Translations under genes and position numbers: made by a program
Notes under the pieces: generated by a model
The model's input: the letters and a program-made list of their open reading frames with translations, nothing else
Database searches by the model: none
What the model was told of the DNA's origin: nothing
Origin: Eutreptiella sp. 'Long Island Sound 2002'
Taxonomy: Eukaryota > Euglenozoa > Euglenophyceae > Eutreptiales > Eutreptiaceae
DNA: 64,000 nucleotides
Assembly: GCA_964036045.1 (NCBI GenBank)
Contig: OZ038378.1
Span: 186,905,128-186,969,127 of the forward strand
Direction: 5' to 3'
Shown: piece by piece, positions 53,931-63,569 of the stretch
Layout of the letters: the number at the start of each line of letters is the position of its first letter
Position numbering within the stretch: position 1 is the stretch's first letter

Positions 53931-55884
53931 ATGCCAGCAAAACAATTGCAACTGGGTGCCTTCCCCCTCTCCATCCGCATCGGAATCTCCATCTCCATCA
54001 GGCTATTCACCTGCATCGGCATCGGAGTACCCCTCGGAGTCACCGTCACCCTCCGTATCACCGTCACCATCGCCATCCCCCTCTGCATCTGCATCGGTCT
54101 CTCCGTCACCGTCACCATCGCCATTTGCCTCTGCATCTGCATCGGTCTCTCCGTCACCGTCACCATCGCCATCCCCCTCTGCGTCACCGTCACCATCGCC
54201 ATCCCCCTCTGCGTCTGCATCGTCCTCCCCGATGCCATCACCATCACTCTCTGTATCTCCATCAGCATCACCACCTTCCCCCTCTCCATCTCCGTCAATG
54301 CCCTCTCCATCTCCATCTGAGTCGGCCTCACCGTCTCCATCAGAATCACCATCGCAATCGCCATCTACATCTCCATCTGAAAGTCCGTCACCATCTGAGT
54401 CACCATCACCATCTGAGTCTCCATCACCTGCATCGGACTCTCCGTCTCCATCACCCTCTTTTTCGCCAGGACCAGCCTGTGCTGTTGGGGAGAGAGTGTC
54501 CAGCAGCAAATGCGTTGCCTGCGCTGCTGGCTTCATGAATGCCCCAGGAGACCTGAGGATTGGGCCTGATACCACTTGTGACGATGTCGATGAGTGCGCT
54601 GCTGGTACACACAGCTGTCCATTTTCGACAGTCTGTATAAACTCCGAGGGGAGCTTCAGTTGTGCAAGCCCCGGTCAGTACACTTGTGCAGACGTTGATG
54701 AGTGTGCTGCTGGAACGCACAACTGTGGCACCAACGCCAAATGCCGCAACACTGTAGGGTCCTTCACCTGCTGGTGCAATACTGGCTTGGTTGGCAATGG
54801 ACAGACATGCGTATCTGCGCCTTCGCCATACCAAGTACTCCACCCGTTCTCGTCACTGTCAGATTTCCTTGCGTTCATGACTGAATCCATTGGATTCACA
54901 TTCGGCACTATCCCTTCTCAAGCACCAGGTGGTTCAGCAAAACTGATGGCAACATATGCTAACATGGCCGTCGGTGTCTGGTACTCAATCTCAGAAAACC
55001 TGCCAGCCTTCAAAATCAATGACCAGACATTTGGGATTACGGACTGGGGTAGTAACGTTCATAGTGCAACCATTCTGGTGCATGACTTTGAAGATGCGGA
55101 GGCATGTTTGGGATACAACCTACAGCGGCCCTTGGAGTTGCAGCCTGCAGCAATCATGCAAGTTGTATCACTCACACGTTGGGACACCTCTGGCAACAAA
55201 ATATCAGATGGCACCTTCACATTGCAAGTTGATCTTCCACGTAATTCTAGTAGCAACCCTGTATTCAAGCGCTACAATGATGGATCTGCTGAGCCTAGTG
55301 ACCTGATCCCAGAAGGGGGCACAGTGGAGAAGTGTGGGTCTGCATGCTACATAGTCACTGCAGTGAAAACCTCTTCATTTGCAGCATTCACTAGTGTATC
55401 CAGCTCAAGCCCAAGCCCAAGCCCAAGCCCTAGCTCGGGCCCCTCATCAAATGGAGGCGATGACGGATTACCTTGGCTGGGTCTCTTGGCCCTAGTGGCT
55501 GTCCCGCTGCTCGTCTTTGCGGTCTGGAGATTCTGGTCTGCGGTCTGGAGAGGAAGACCAGAAGAAAGCTGGGAAGAAGAGCAAGATGTACCTATCTCAG
55601 AAGAAGAGCAAGGTGAAGGTGATCATGGGTATCCATTTATGTTCACGCCAGTTCCCTCGTTCAATACGCCCAACCCAGTTCACTACGAAGAGATGGATAC
55701 TATGTCCGATTGCATACTGCACCCAGAGACCTGTGCTATGTTTGACGCAGTACCCCCGGAGGCGTATGCTGTCTCAGACATGTTGCACCCAGAGATGCAT
55801 GCCATTTCTGAGGTATTACACCCAGAGGCGTTTGCAATGCCGGATGTACTACAACCAGAGATATATGCCACGTCTAATGTATGA
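53931..55884 (+). CDS. Same protein, C-terminal part: Ser-Pro, EGF-CA, unknown domain, TM, HPE-repeat tail
   Basis: From KGCQQNNCNWVPSPSPS the frame holds a long SPSPSP/SASVSPSP linker, two EGF-type modules (DVDECAAGTHSCPFSTVC; DVDECAAGTHNCGTNAKC), and a 200-residue domain (FLAFMTESIGFTFGTI, SATILVHDFEDAEACLGYNL). Next come a second Ser-Pro linker, one transmembrane segment (LPWLGLLALVAVPLLVFAVW, about 55465-55530) and an acidic cytoplasmic tail. The tail has degenerate 11-residue repeats (LHPEMHAISEV, LHPEAFAMPDV, LQPEIYATSNV). The TGA at 55882 falls inside a repeat; the same frame runs on with further HPE units to a TGA at about 56022. Topology is type I. Function unknown; adhesion or matrix role by analogy. 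Confidence 0.75.
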
Positions 55885-56163
55885 CACCCGGACACACATG
55901 CCATGTCAAATGTGTGGCACCCAGAGATGGATGCTATGTATGACGCATTGCACCCAGACGCATTGCACCCAGAGACGTCCGCAATGTCTGGCATCTTTGT
56001 CCCAGATGCATTCCACGTCTGATGTATGGCACCCAGAGATAGAGAGAAGGGCAAGGGCCCCTCTCTACCAGGTTTTTCGATTGTTTTGCCTACAGTGCTG
56101 TGTGGCACAACTGATTGTCCACTTGCACCTGGCCTGGCTGTGCAACTGTGTCTGTTGCATCCA
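55797..56163. repeat. Segmental duplication block a, copy 1
   Basis: Encodes the HPE-repeat end of the membrane protein and what follows; repeated at about 57207-57575. Copy 1 has TGA where copy 2 has TTG (Leu) in the same repeat position. Confidence 0.85.
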
Positions 56164-56493
56164 AGACAATACATTTATCTATGTATTTCACAGAATGCTT
56201 CGTGTTTCGGAATTTCAGGTTGTTCCTGCACCGCTGTGAACCGCATGTACATCCATGGCTCCTTGACATGCGACTGGCCACAGTGTGCATGTTAATGTAT
56301 GGGCCAGTTTACAGCATCTGCACTCAGAAACCAAAGCCCAATTGGGCGTGGAATGCTGTGACTTGTGAGCCAGTGGTGGCATGCGGTTCAGAATTGGGTA
56401 CGCACTTTTATGCTGTTCGGCAATTTGCTGTGTGGCACAACTGATTGCCCACTTGCACCTGGCCTGGCTGTGCACAATTTTGCCCATGATTTC
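56157..56493. repeat. Segmental duplication block b, copy 1
   Basis: From CTGTTGCATCCAAG to about GCACAATTTTGCCCAT; repeated at about 58376-58743, where a 31-bp telomere-like insertion interrupts it. Confidence 0.85.
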
Positions 56494-56511
56494 ATTCTTT
56501 TGGAATTTTTT

Positions 56512-57180
56512 GGAGAGTGCCATATGAGGCGTGTATTCCCCTGAAGTATGGTGATCCAATTCACAGACTGAACCAACAGATCAAACAATCAATTCCTGGG
56601 ACCAAACTGTTTGCAGTCAACCGTCCACAGCCAAATCTCAGGAAGCGCTGGCACAGAGCGCTGGTAAAAACCCTGAATGATCTGGAGAATGTCCAGCCAG
56701 CAGCAGACAGTTTGTCTATGGATGCCAGTCTGTTGTTGAATTGCAGGGCAGCAGCTGAAAATGGCAACTGGAGCCAGAGTAAGCGCCGCCGCGTCGCCTT
56801 AACAGGTCGCGCACACTGCCAAAATATCATGTGTTTTGAATATTTGTGAATGCAATTCCTGCGCTATGCACATGTATTTTCAGTGAAGTCAGTGAACCAG
56901 ATGTATAATACACCAGATGGAACACGCCAGTAAAATGACGGATGTCTGCATGTGTGATACACGCACTGATGTGAGATAAAGAATGTCTTTTTGAATATCC
57001 TGTGTTATGTCACGCTCAGACTGATGAGGGCCTAGTGTTGGGCCGAAACCGGTCTAGTTTTTTGGCTTTGTTTGTGGACGCTTGCATATGAGCTGTGTGT
57101 GAAGTAGCCCGTGCCCACCGCTGATTTTCTGATTGAGGACCCGTTCTCAGGATTTTCCGGCGAGGACAAGCTCAAAGCTC
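56512..57180. repeat. Segmental duplication block c, copy 1
   Basis: From GGAGAGTGCCATATGAGG to the AAATTCCAAAAA run; repeated at about 57658-58345. It contains an ORF (see 56517) and a non-coding part with AGTGAAGTCAGTGAACCAG. Confidence 0.85.
56517..56849 (+). pseudogene. ORF in block c, unknown
   Basis: 110 codons with coherent composition (PLKYGDPIHRLNQQIKQSI, PQPNLRKRWHRALVKTLNDL, SQSKRRRVAL). The paralogous copy at 57670-57949 keeps the frame but stops earlier (TGA in place of TTA). May be a terminal exon or a gene fragment spread by duplication. No family recognised. Confidence 0.4.
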
Positions 57181-57206
57181 ATCCCAAAAAATTCCAAAAA
57201 AAAGCA

Positions 57207-57575
57207 CCCAGAGATGCATGCCATTTCTGAGGTATTACACCCAGAGGCGTTTGCAATGCCCGATGTACTACAACCAGAGATATATACCACGTCTAATGTA
57301 TTGCACCCGGACACACATGCCATGTCAAATGTGTGGCACCCAGAGATGGATGCTTTGTATGACGCATTGCACCCAGAGGCATTGCACCCAGAGACGTCCG
57401 CAATGTCTGGCATTTTTGTCCCAGATGCATTCCACGTCTGATGTATGGCACCCAGAGATATAGAGAAGGGCAAGGGCCCCTCTCTGCCAGGTTTTTTGAT
57501 TGTTGTGCCTACAGTGCTGTGTGGCACAACTGATTGTCCACTTGCACCTGGCCTGGCTGTGCAACTGTGTCTGTT
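57207..57575. repeat. Segmental duplication block a, copy 2
   Basis: Second copy of 55797-56163. It keeps the HPE repeats open to HV-stop at about 57441. Joined on the left to block c copy 1 through an A-run (TTCCAAAAAAAAGCACCC). Confidence 0.85.
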
Positions 57576-57657
57576 GCAGATTTTTTTTTTGGGAAAATTT
57601 TTGGTTTTTGGAATTTTTTTCGAATTTTTTCCTTTTTGGAATTTTTTTGCATCCATG
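57576..57657. repeat. T-rich junction with TTTTTGGAATTTTT words
   Basis: A run of T tracts and GGAATTTTTT words separates block a copy 2 from block c copy 2. The same AT words lie at the other block junctions (57180-57206, 58323-58360, 56493-56512). Confidence 0.8.
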
Positions 57658-58345
57658 TGTGGAGAGTGCCATATGAGGCGTGTATTCCCCTGAAGTATGG
57701 AGATTCAATTCACAGACTGAACCAACAGATCAAACACTCAGTTCCTGGGACCAAACTGTTTGCAGTCAACCGTCCACAGCCAAATCTCAGGAAGCGCTGG
57801 CACAGAGCGCTGGTAAAAACCCTGAATGATCTGGGGAATGTCCAGCCAGCTGCAGACAGTTTGTCTATGGGTTCCAGCCTGTTGTTGAATTGCAGGGCAG
57901 CAGCTGAAAATGGCAACTGCAGCCAGAGTAAGCGCCGCCGCGTCACCTGAACAGGTCGCGCACACTGCCAAAATATCATGTGTTTTGAATATTTGTGAAT
58001 GCAATTCCTGCGCTATGCACATGTATTTTCAGTGAAGTCAGTGAACCAGATGTATAATACACCAGATGGAACACGCCAGTAGAATGACGGATGTCTGCAT
58101 GTGTGATACACGCACTGATGTGAGATAAAGAATGTCTTTTTGAATATCCTGTGTTATCTCACGCTCAGACTGATGAGTGTTCGGCCGAAACCGGTCTCGT
58201 TTTTTGGCTTTGTTTGTGGACCCTTGCATGTGAGCCGTGTGTGAAGTAGCCCGTGACCACCGCTGATTTTCTGATTGAGGACCCCTTCTCAGGATTTTCC
58301 GGCGAGGACAAGCTCAAAGCAAATCCCAAAAAATTCCAAAAAAAT
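57658..58345. repeat. Segmental duplication block c, copy 2
   Basis: Near-copy of 56512-57180, including the ORF fragment (57670-57949) and the GCCGAAACCGGTCT stretch. Confidence 0.85.
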
Positions 58346-58375
58346 TCCAAAAACGTCCTGGCTGTGCAACTGTGT

Positions 58376-58743
58376 CTGTTGCATCCAAGGCAATACATTT
58401 CTCTCTGTATTTCACAGAATGCTTCGTGTTTCTAACCTAACCCTAACCCTAACCTGGTTTTTCGGAATTTCAGGTTGTTCCTGCACCGCTGTGAACCGCA
58501 TGTACCGCCATGGCTCCTTGACATGCGACTGGCCACAGTGTGCATGTCAATGTATGGGCCAGTTTACAGCATCTGCACCCAGAAACCAAAGCCCAATTGG
58601 GCGTGGAATGCTGTGAATTGTGAGCCAGTGGTGGCATGCGGTTCAGAATTGGGTACGCACTTTTATGCTGTTCGGCAATTTGCTGTGTGGCACAACTGAT
58701 TGCCCACTTGCACCCGGCCTGGCTGTGCACGATTTTGCCCATC
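58376..58743. repeat. Segmental duplication block b, copy 2
   Basis: Copy of 56157-56493 with the extra bases 58432-58462. Block order is a1-b1-c1-a2-c2-b2. Confidence 0.85.
58432..58462. repeat. Interstitial telomere-like insertion (CCCTAA)n
   Basis: 31 extra bases (CTAACCTAACCCTAACCC and so on, ending CTGGTTTTT) lie between CGTGTTT and CGGAATTTC. In the paralog at 56203-56220 these two words are directly joined. Confidence 0.9.
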
Positions 58744-58847
58744 ATTTCATGCTCAAGTTTTGCTCGTTCCAAATATCTTCAGATGGCGGTCAACATGGAC
58801 GGACCAAGGTGCACACAGGAAGGGATGCTGGTTCTGAGTGCTCAGCC

Positions 58848-59914
58848 ATCTGCTCCGGTCTTGTTGGCATTCTTTACTGTTTTTTGCTTTGTGCCTTGTT
58901 TTGCAGGATTCGCTCGGGAATGTGGATGATTCGTCCGGTGGGGTGCCCCTAGGAATTGCATTTCTGCCTCCCCTCCCCACCCCTGGCTTTGTGTTCTTTC
59001 AGTTTTACCAAAATGTCACTTTTTACCTGGCCATCTAAAGAAAAAAGATTCTGCTGTTTTGACGTTTATAAACATGCGAATGCCTTTTTCTTTAGATTTT
59101 GGATTTAGTAGAGAATCTTTTTTTTTTAGATGCGAAATATTTTTTTTAGATGTTTTTGCTCATTTTTGTAGCTGTTTATGCTCATTTTGTGGCTGTTTTG
59201 ACTTAAATTTCAGGTCTTTTCTTAAATTTTAGCGCATCTAAAAAAAGGATTTCGCATTTAAAAAAAAGATTACCCCTGCACACAGGGCGGGATTTTGGTT
59301 CTGTATTTGTTTGGCATTTCCAAAAATTCACGGCATTTTAGCCCTTCTCCACAAAGAAGGTGTCTTGTGCATCATTTGCACAGTGGCCCCATGCCATCAA
59401 ATGGGTTACATCATCTTCACGAAATGTAGTGTGTACTGCAACAGCGCGTTCTGCAAGTTGTCAAGCATCTGCTCTGGTCTTGTCCGCATTCTTTACTGTT
59501 TTTTGCTTTGTGCCTTGTTTTGCAGGATTCGCTCGGGAATGTGGATGATTCGTCCGGTGGGGTGCCCCTAGGAATTGCATTTCTGCCTCCCCTCCCCAGC
59601 CCTGGCTTTGTGTTTTTTTAGTTTTACCAAAATCACACTTTTTACCTGGCCATCTAAAAAAAAGGATTCTGCTGTTTTGAGGTTTATGAACATTCGAATG
59701 AATTTTTTTTTACTTTTTGGCTTTCGTTGGAATGTTATTCTTTAGTAGAGAAACCTTTTTTTTTAGATGCGAAATCTTTTTTTTAGATGTTTTTCCTCAT
59801 TTTTTTAAGCTGTTTATGCTCATTTTTTGGCTGTTTTGAATTAGATTTTAGCAGCTTTCTTAAATTTTAGCGTATCTAAAAAAAAGATTTCGCATCCAAA
59901 AAAAAGATTACCCC
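58848..59914. repeat. Tandem duplication (about 620-bp step) with fold-back AT-rich segment
   Basis: 58848-59278 and 59467-59914 match (offset about 619-636): CTTTACTGTTTTTTGCTTTG, GATGATTCGTCCGGTGGGGT and on. Each copy ends in an inverted repeat built from TTTTTTTTAGATGCGAAAT and its complement (59114-59272; 59754-59911). No gene. The 188 bases between the copies are unique. Confidence 0.85.
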
Positions 59915-59995
59915 CAATTTGATCTGCTCCGAGAACAGGGGTTTTCCTTCGCTGGGGGACCTATGCAGAGACGTCATTTGAACGGATCATAGGTA

Positions 59996-60253
59996 ATGCC
60001 TGGATTTTGTAAAGTAGGGCACTCAAACTGGAACACGCTGGAACAAAAAGGGACAGACCTAGGAGCAGTGGTATTGCCGCCAATGGCTGCTGATTTCATC
60101 AGACAGGTCCAGGCATGCTTGAGGGAGGCGGCAATGACTAGTTCTGATACAGTAGATGAAATGTTGTCCGGAGTAACAGGTGCCGTTGCCTCGGTCCGTG
60201 TGGACACACAACTGTGGCTTGTGGGGGACGTGGTGTGTGCGGGGACTCCATGA
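59996..60253 (+). CDS. Small ORF, unknown (possible exon)
   Basis: 85 codons with plausible composition (PMAADFIRQVQACLREAAMT, VRVDTQLWLVGDVVCAG). The downstream ORF at 60638-60925 may belong to the same gene or element. No family recognised; a chance ORF is possible. Confidence 0.3.
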   Translation: MPGFCKVGHSNWNTLEQKGTDLGAVVLPPMAADFIRQVQACLREAAMTSSDTVDEMLSGVTGAVASVRVDTQLWLVGDVVCAGTP

Positions 60254-60637
60254 CAGCACAGGTGATGAAGCAAGTTTGATTTTGACACCCCCCCCCCCTT
60301 TCCCCTCAGCTTGGACCACCAGCCCCCCGTCCACCCCTCTAGACCCCCTCTGGAGCGCCAGATTAGCAAGAACAGGCGCTATACAAATGTTGTTTGTTGC
60401 CCAGACATGTTAAATGCAATCATCAGTCCGCGGACAAGGGGCCCCTGGCACGGGATGCTGCCAACCACATTGAGCACTGTGTCCGATCCATCTACTTTTC
60501 AAGCGGGGCTGCTAGCCTTGCTAGCCGTGCCCCACTCAGCAATGAGTGTGGGCGCAGCGTGGAACCGCGTGGCCACCAGCGTTTGGTGGCCCGTTGTGGG
60601 AGCCCCGGGAGTGGAATTGCGGTACACAATGTGAAAT

Positions 60638-60925
60638 GTGGGGTGTGGTCCGAAGACTTTTCTACATAAAGGACCTGTTGTTGCCGTGCATGACACTGAC
60701 GTTACTGTTAAGTGGGCCACAGATAAGAACCACACAAAGGTTACCGCCTCGGAGGTCCAGGAGAACGAAGAAGCAGCATGGGCAGCTTTCCACAAAGCCC
60801 AGATGAGTTCGTCTCCTGGTTCCGCAACGGGCACTCGATCTGGAAATTCTGATACCTCCTCAGAGCCGGCCTTGTTTCCTGAATCCACAACACAACCAGC
60901 CCCCCTCCCCTTCCCTACCGCTTAG
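60638..60925 (+). CDS. Small ORF, unknown, SH3-like strand pattern
   Basis: 95 codons starting FLHKGPVVAVHDTDVTVKW and TDKNHTKVTASEV, a beta-rich pattern like the tail of integrases or a small SH3-like fold, then a Ser/Thr/Pro-rich end. It might be a retroelement remnant. Weak evidence. Confidence 0.3.
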   Translation: MGCGPKTFLHKGPVVAVHDTDVTVKWATDKNHTKVTASEVQENEEAAWAAFHKAQMSSSPGSATGTRSGNSDTSSEPALFPESTTQPAPLPFPTA

Positions 60926-61083
60926 GCGGCTCAAGTCGCATGGTCAAAAACAACAGAAAAGGTAGGAAAAAGACAGGTTTCAGAAAGCATCAAATAATAA
61001 TTATTTTGATGGATATGTCTGGACTGTCGCAACCCATTACCATGAAAGGAATATTGTCGTAGAAGTTACACGTCCCATGGGTC

Positions 61084-61368
61084 ATGTACGGAAAAGTATT
61101 GTTTTGTGTCCATTCTTTGCGCGAGGCCTCTCGCAAAGGCGCTCATTTGTGTCAGATTAATGTACTGCAGCGCAATGCATTAGGCGTATGTGAGGTCGCT
61201 CGGCAGCTTCTGACTCCGATCATGAAGAGCCCCTACCGCAACCCAAACCAGCTGAACCATCACAACGTGCCGGAGAAGATGTACAACCGGACAACACTCA
61301 AGATCTTGCACACGGGGCTGTTGAAGGATATTTACTTTCGTGGTTGTGCAAATATCGGCCCCAATTAG
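61084..61368 (+). CDS. Small ORF, unknown
   Basis: 94 codons; the stretch LGVCEVARQLLTPIMKSPYR and NHHNVPEKMYNRTTLK looks protein-like but matches nothing I know. Could be an exon or a chance ORF. Confidence 0.25.
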   Translation: MYGKVLFCVHSLREASRKGAHLCQINVLQRNALGVCEVARQLLTPIMKSPYRNPNQLNHHNVPEKMYNRTTLKILHTGLLKDIYFRGCANIGPN

Positions 61369-61975
61369 TTGCTTATGAAACCTGCCTGCAATGTGATGGG
61401 TAGAATACACTACAATCCTTGAAGCTTTTGACGCCGGAGGACATTGCGCAAATGAATATTGTGCTGGGACATCAACGCTTGATGGTGGGGACAGACTGAA
61501 GGATTGTACCTACGGTGCTTGGCATGGTGGGGCACCAACCCCCCTTTTTTTTTGTTGGCCCGGAATTGACCGGAGGGTCTTTTGCAACACATTATGCCCT
61601 CAAACATAAATTCCACCAGCACCATTTTTCCTAAAAGAGCTGTGGTCTGCAGTGGTGCTCAACCATGCGCAACCGTGCGTTGCCTTCACATCCAACCGTG
61701 CGCAACCGTGAACCCGAAGAAAGTAGTTTTGTGCAATCGTACACGCACAGCTTTAACCACGTCTCTGATCCCATTTTCATTTTTTTCGGATTTTGGGTCC
61801 AGGTCACTTCCAAGGCCTGCGGGTCAATAGGTCGGTAAGACTTGGGGGGTAGAAACCATGTGCTATTGGAATTAGAATTCTAAGATAATTCAGCTTTTGT
61901 AAATTAGAAATTGGAAGGCGGAGCAGTCAGAATGGTTTTGGATTGCTATTGCTGTCGGTATATGGACTTTGTTTT
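61369..61975. other. Non-coding stretch
   Basis: No supported gene. It contains a T9 run near 61546 and recurring CAACCGTGCGCAACCGTG words (61665-61712). Confidence 0.5.
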
Positions 61976-61978
61976 GAA

Positions 61979-62033
61979 TGTTGTGTGGTGTGGCATAGCT
62001 TGGTGTGGTGTGGTGTGTTGTGGTGTGGTGCAC
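61979..62033. repeat. GTGGT-type microsatellite
   Basis: Repeated TGGTGTGGTGTGG words, imperfect. Confidence 0.75.
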
Positions 62034-62085
62034 AATGTTCCGTAACACCTCTTTTTTTTGGCCCTAAAGGAATGTTGGTTCGGGG

Positions 62086-62382
62086 TTAGGGTTAGGGTCA
62101 CCGACTTGGTGGAACCAGGCTTGGTTTTATAACCCTCTTTAGTGTCTAGCGTGGACCCACTAAGTTTAGCAAGCAAGCAGCAAGCAGCAAGCACACGCGA
62201 AATGGGTAAAAATCACAGCTCAGTCGTGGTGCTTTGGATTTGGCCAAAATTTTGGTGGATGCTACCTATGGGTGTGAGGGACAACCAACAAAGTATGAGC
62301 AAAAAACTCAACAGTGGCGGCCGGGAAAGGGCGTCGCAAGTGCCGGAACACCATTTCAAAAGATGCAATTTAGGGCCAAAAT
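62086..62382. repeat. Tandem duplication near 62 kb, copy 1
   Basis: Starts at TTAGGGTTAGGG, then GTGTCTAG.GTGGACCCACTA, a GCAAGCA microsatellite, CCAAAATTTTGGTGGATGCT, and a GCAATTTAGGGCCAAAAT end. The empty MITE site (AAAGTATGAGC) is at about 62291-62301. Confidence 0.85.
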
Positions 62383-63331
62383 AGGGTTAGGGTCAGCGAG
62401 CTGGTGGAAACAATCGTGGTTTTCTAACACTCTCTAGTGTCTAGGGTGGACCCACTAGGTTTACCTAGCAAGCAACTAGCAGCAAGCAGCAAGCAAGCAG
62501 CAAGCAAGCAGCAAGCATGCGCAAAATGGGGGAAAATCACATCTATATCGTGGTGTTTCGGATTGGGCCAAAATTTTGGTGGATGCTACCTATAGGTGTG
62601 AGGAACAACCACAGAAACTACCGTGCCAATCCTAACTATTTGCGGAAATAATTGATTCCCGGTCCAACGTGTTGTTTTGCCGCAAAAAAAAGAAACCCAA
62701 AAAATATTAATGTTTGGCTTTGTGCCCTTCGCAAAAATGGGTTCCGCCAAAAAAAATCGCATTTTTTTTTGCCCCTGCCCGCCTTTGCAGAATACCACAA
62801 TTGCGGGACGGATGTTGTGTTTGCCCCACTTGTAAGGTTGAAGCATCCGAAACACTTGCTTGTTGGTGCTTGTCTGTGCTATGGACTGCAATCCCAGAGT
62901 TCAACCGATCCACATTTGTATGCCTGTGTAGGATTGCACTGTAGGATTGGACTGCAATCCCACAGTCCAAATGATCAACATTTGTATGCCTGTGTAGGAT
63001 TGGACTGCAATCCCAGAGTCCAAGGTACCCCAGGCCCTTCGCAAAAATGGGTCCCGCAAAAAAACGCAAAAATATAAAACAATTTTGTCTCAATACGCTC
63101 CGCAAAAATGGGTTCCGCAGAAAAAAATCGCAAAATTTTCCTTCCCCCTGTTTTAAGTGTTGCCGCAAAATTTTGCTTAAATGAAATTAGAAACACCCAA
63201 AGCAAAACTTAGGATTCCGCAAATAGTTAGGATGGGCACGGTATGAGCCCGAAACTCAACGGTGGCGGCTGGGAACGGGCGTCGCACGTGCCAGACCTCC
63301 ATCTCAAAATCTGCAATTTAGGGCCAAAATT
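62383..63331. repeat. Tandem duplication near 62 kb, copy 2 (interrupted)
   Basis: Starts AGGGTTAGGG and follows copy 1 word for word to 62618, then holds the MITE, then resumes at 63244 with TGAGC(C/A) to GGGCCAAAAT at 63331. Its GCAAGCA tract is longer. Confidence 0.85.
62621..63241. mobile_element. 621-bp MITE with TA target duplication
   Basis: The ends are inverted repeats of 27 bp with one mismatch (left CCGTGCCAATCCTAACTATT, then TGCGGAA). Both ends are flanked by TA (62619-62620 and 63242-63243). The paralogous site without the element has a single TA. No transposase ORF is present. TA duplication points to the Tc1/mariner superfamily. Inside are repeats of GCAAAAATGGG(T)(T/C)CCGC and a roughly 60-bp unit GGATTGGACTGCAATCCCA. 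Confidence 0.92.
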
Positions 63332-63560
63332 ATCCCTTCTTTTGCCCAAAACTGCCCTAGAACCTGCTGAAAACGGCCAAATGAAGAGAAATAGCGGCTG
63401 TTGTACAGATGCAGCTAGACTTTCCCCTGCCGAAGGGCCCTCCAGGGCCCTCTAACTCCACAATATATCCGTGAACCGCCCCCAAAAGGCCCCCAGAAGC
63501 CCCAGAAGTTGTGCACATTAGCCACCGACAGCCCTAAACCAAAAACCGACCATTTCTTGG
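63332..63560. other. Non-coding stretch
   Basis: No gene seen; a GCCCTCCAGGGCCCTC palindromic word lies at about 63437-63452. Confidence 0.5.
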
Positions 63561-63569
63561 GCTACGTGG

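Noticed and set aside
58432-58462. A chromosome end
   Set aside because: Only a few CCCTAA units flanked on both sides by duplicated unique sequence, so it is interstitial.
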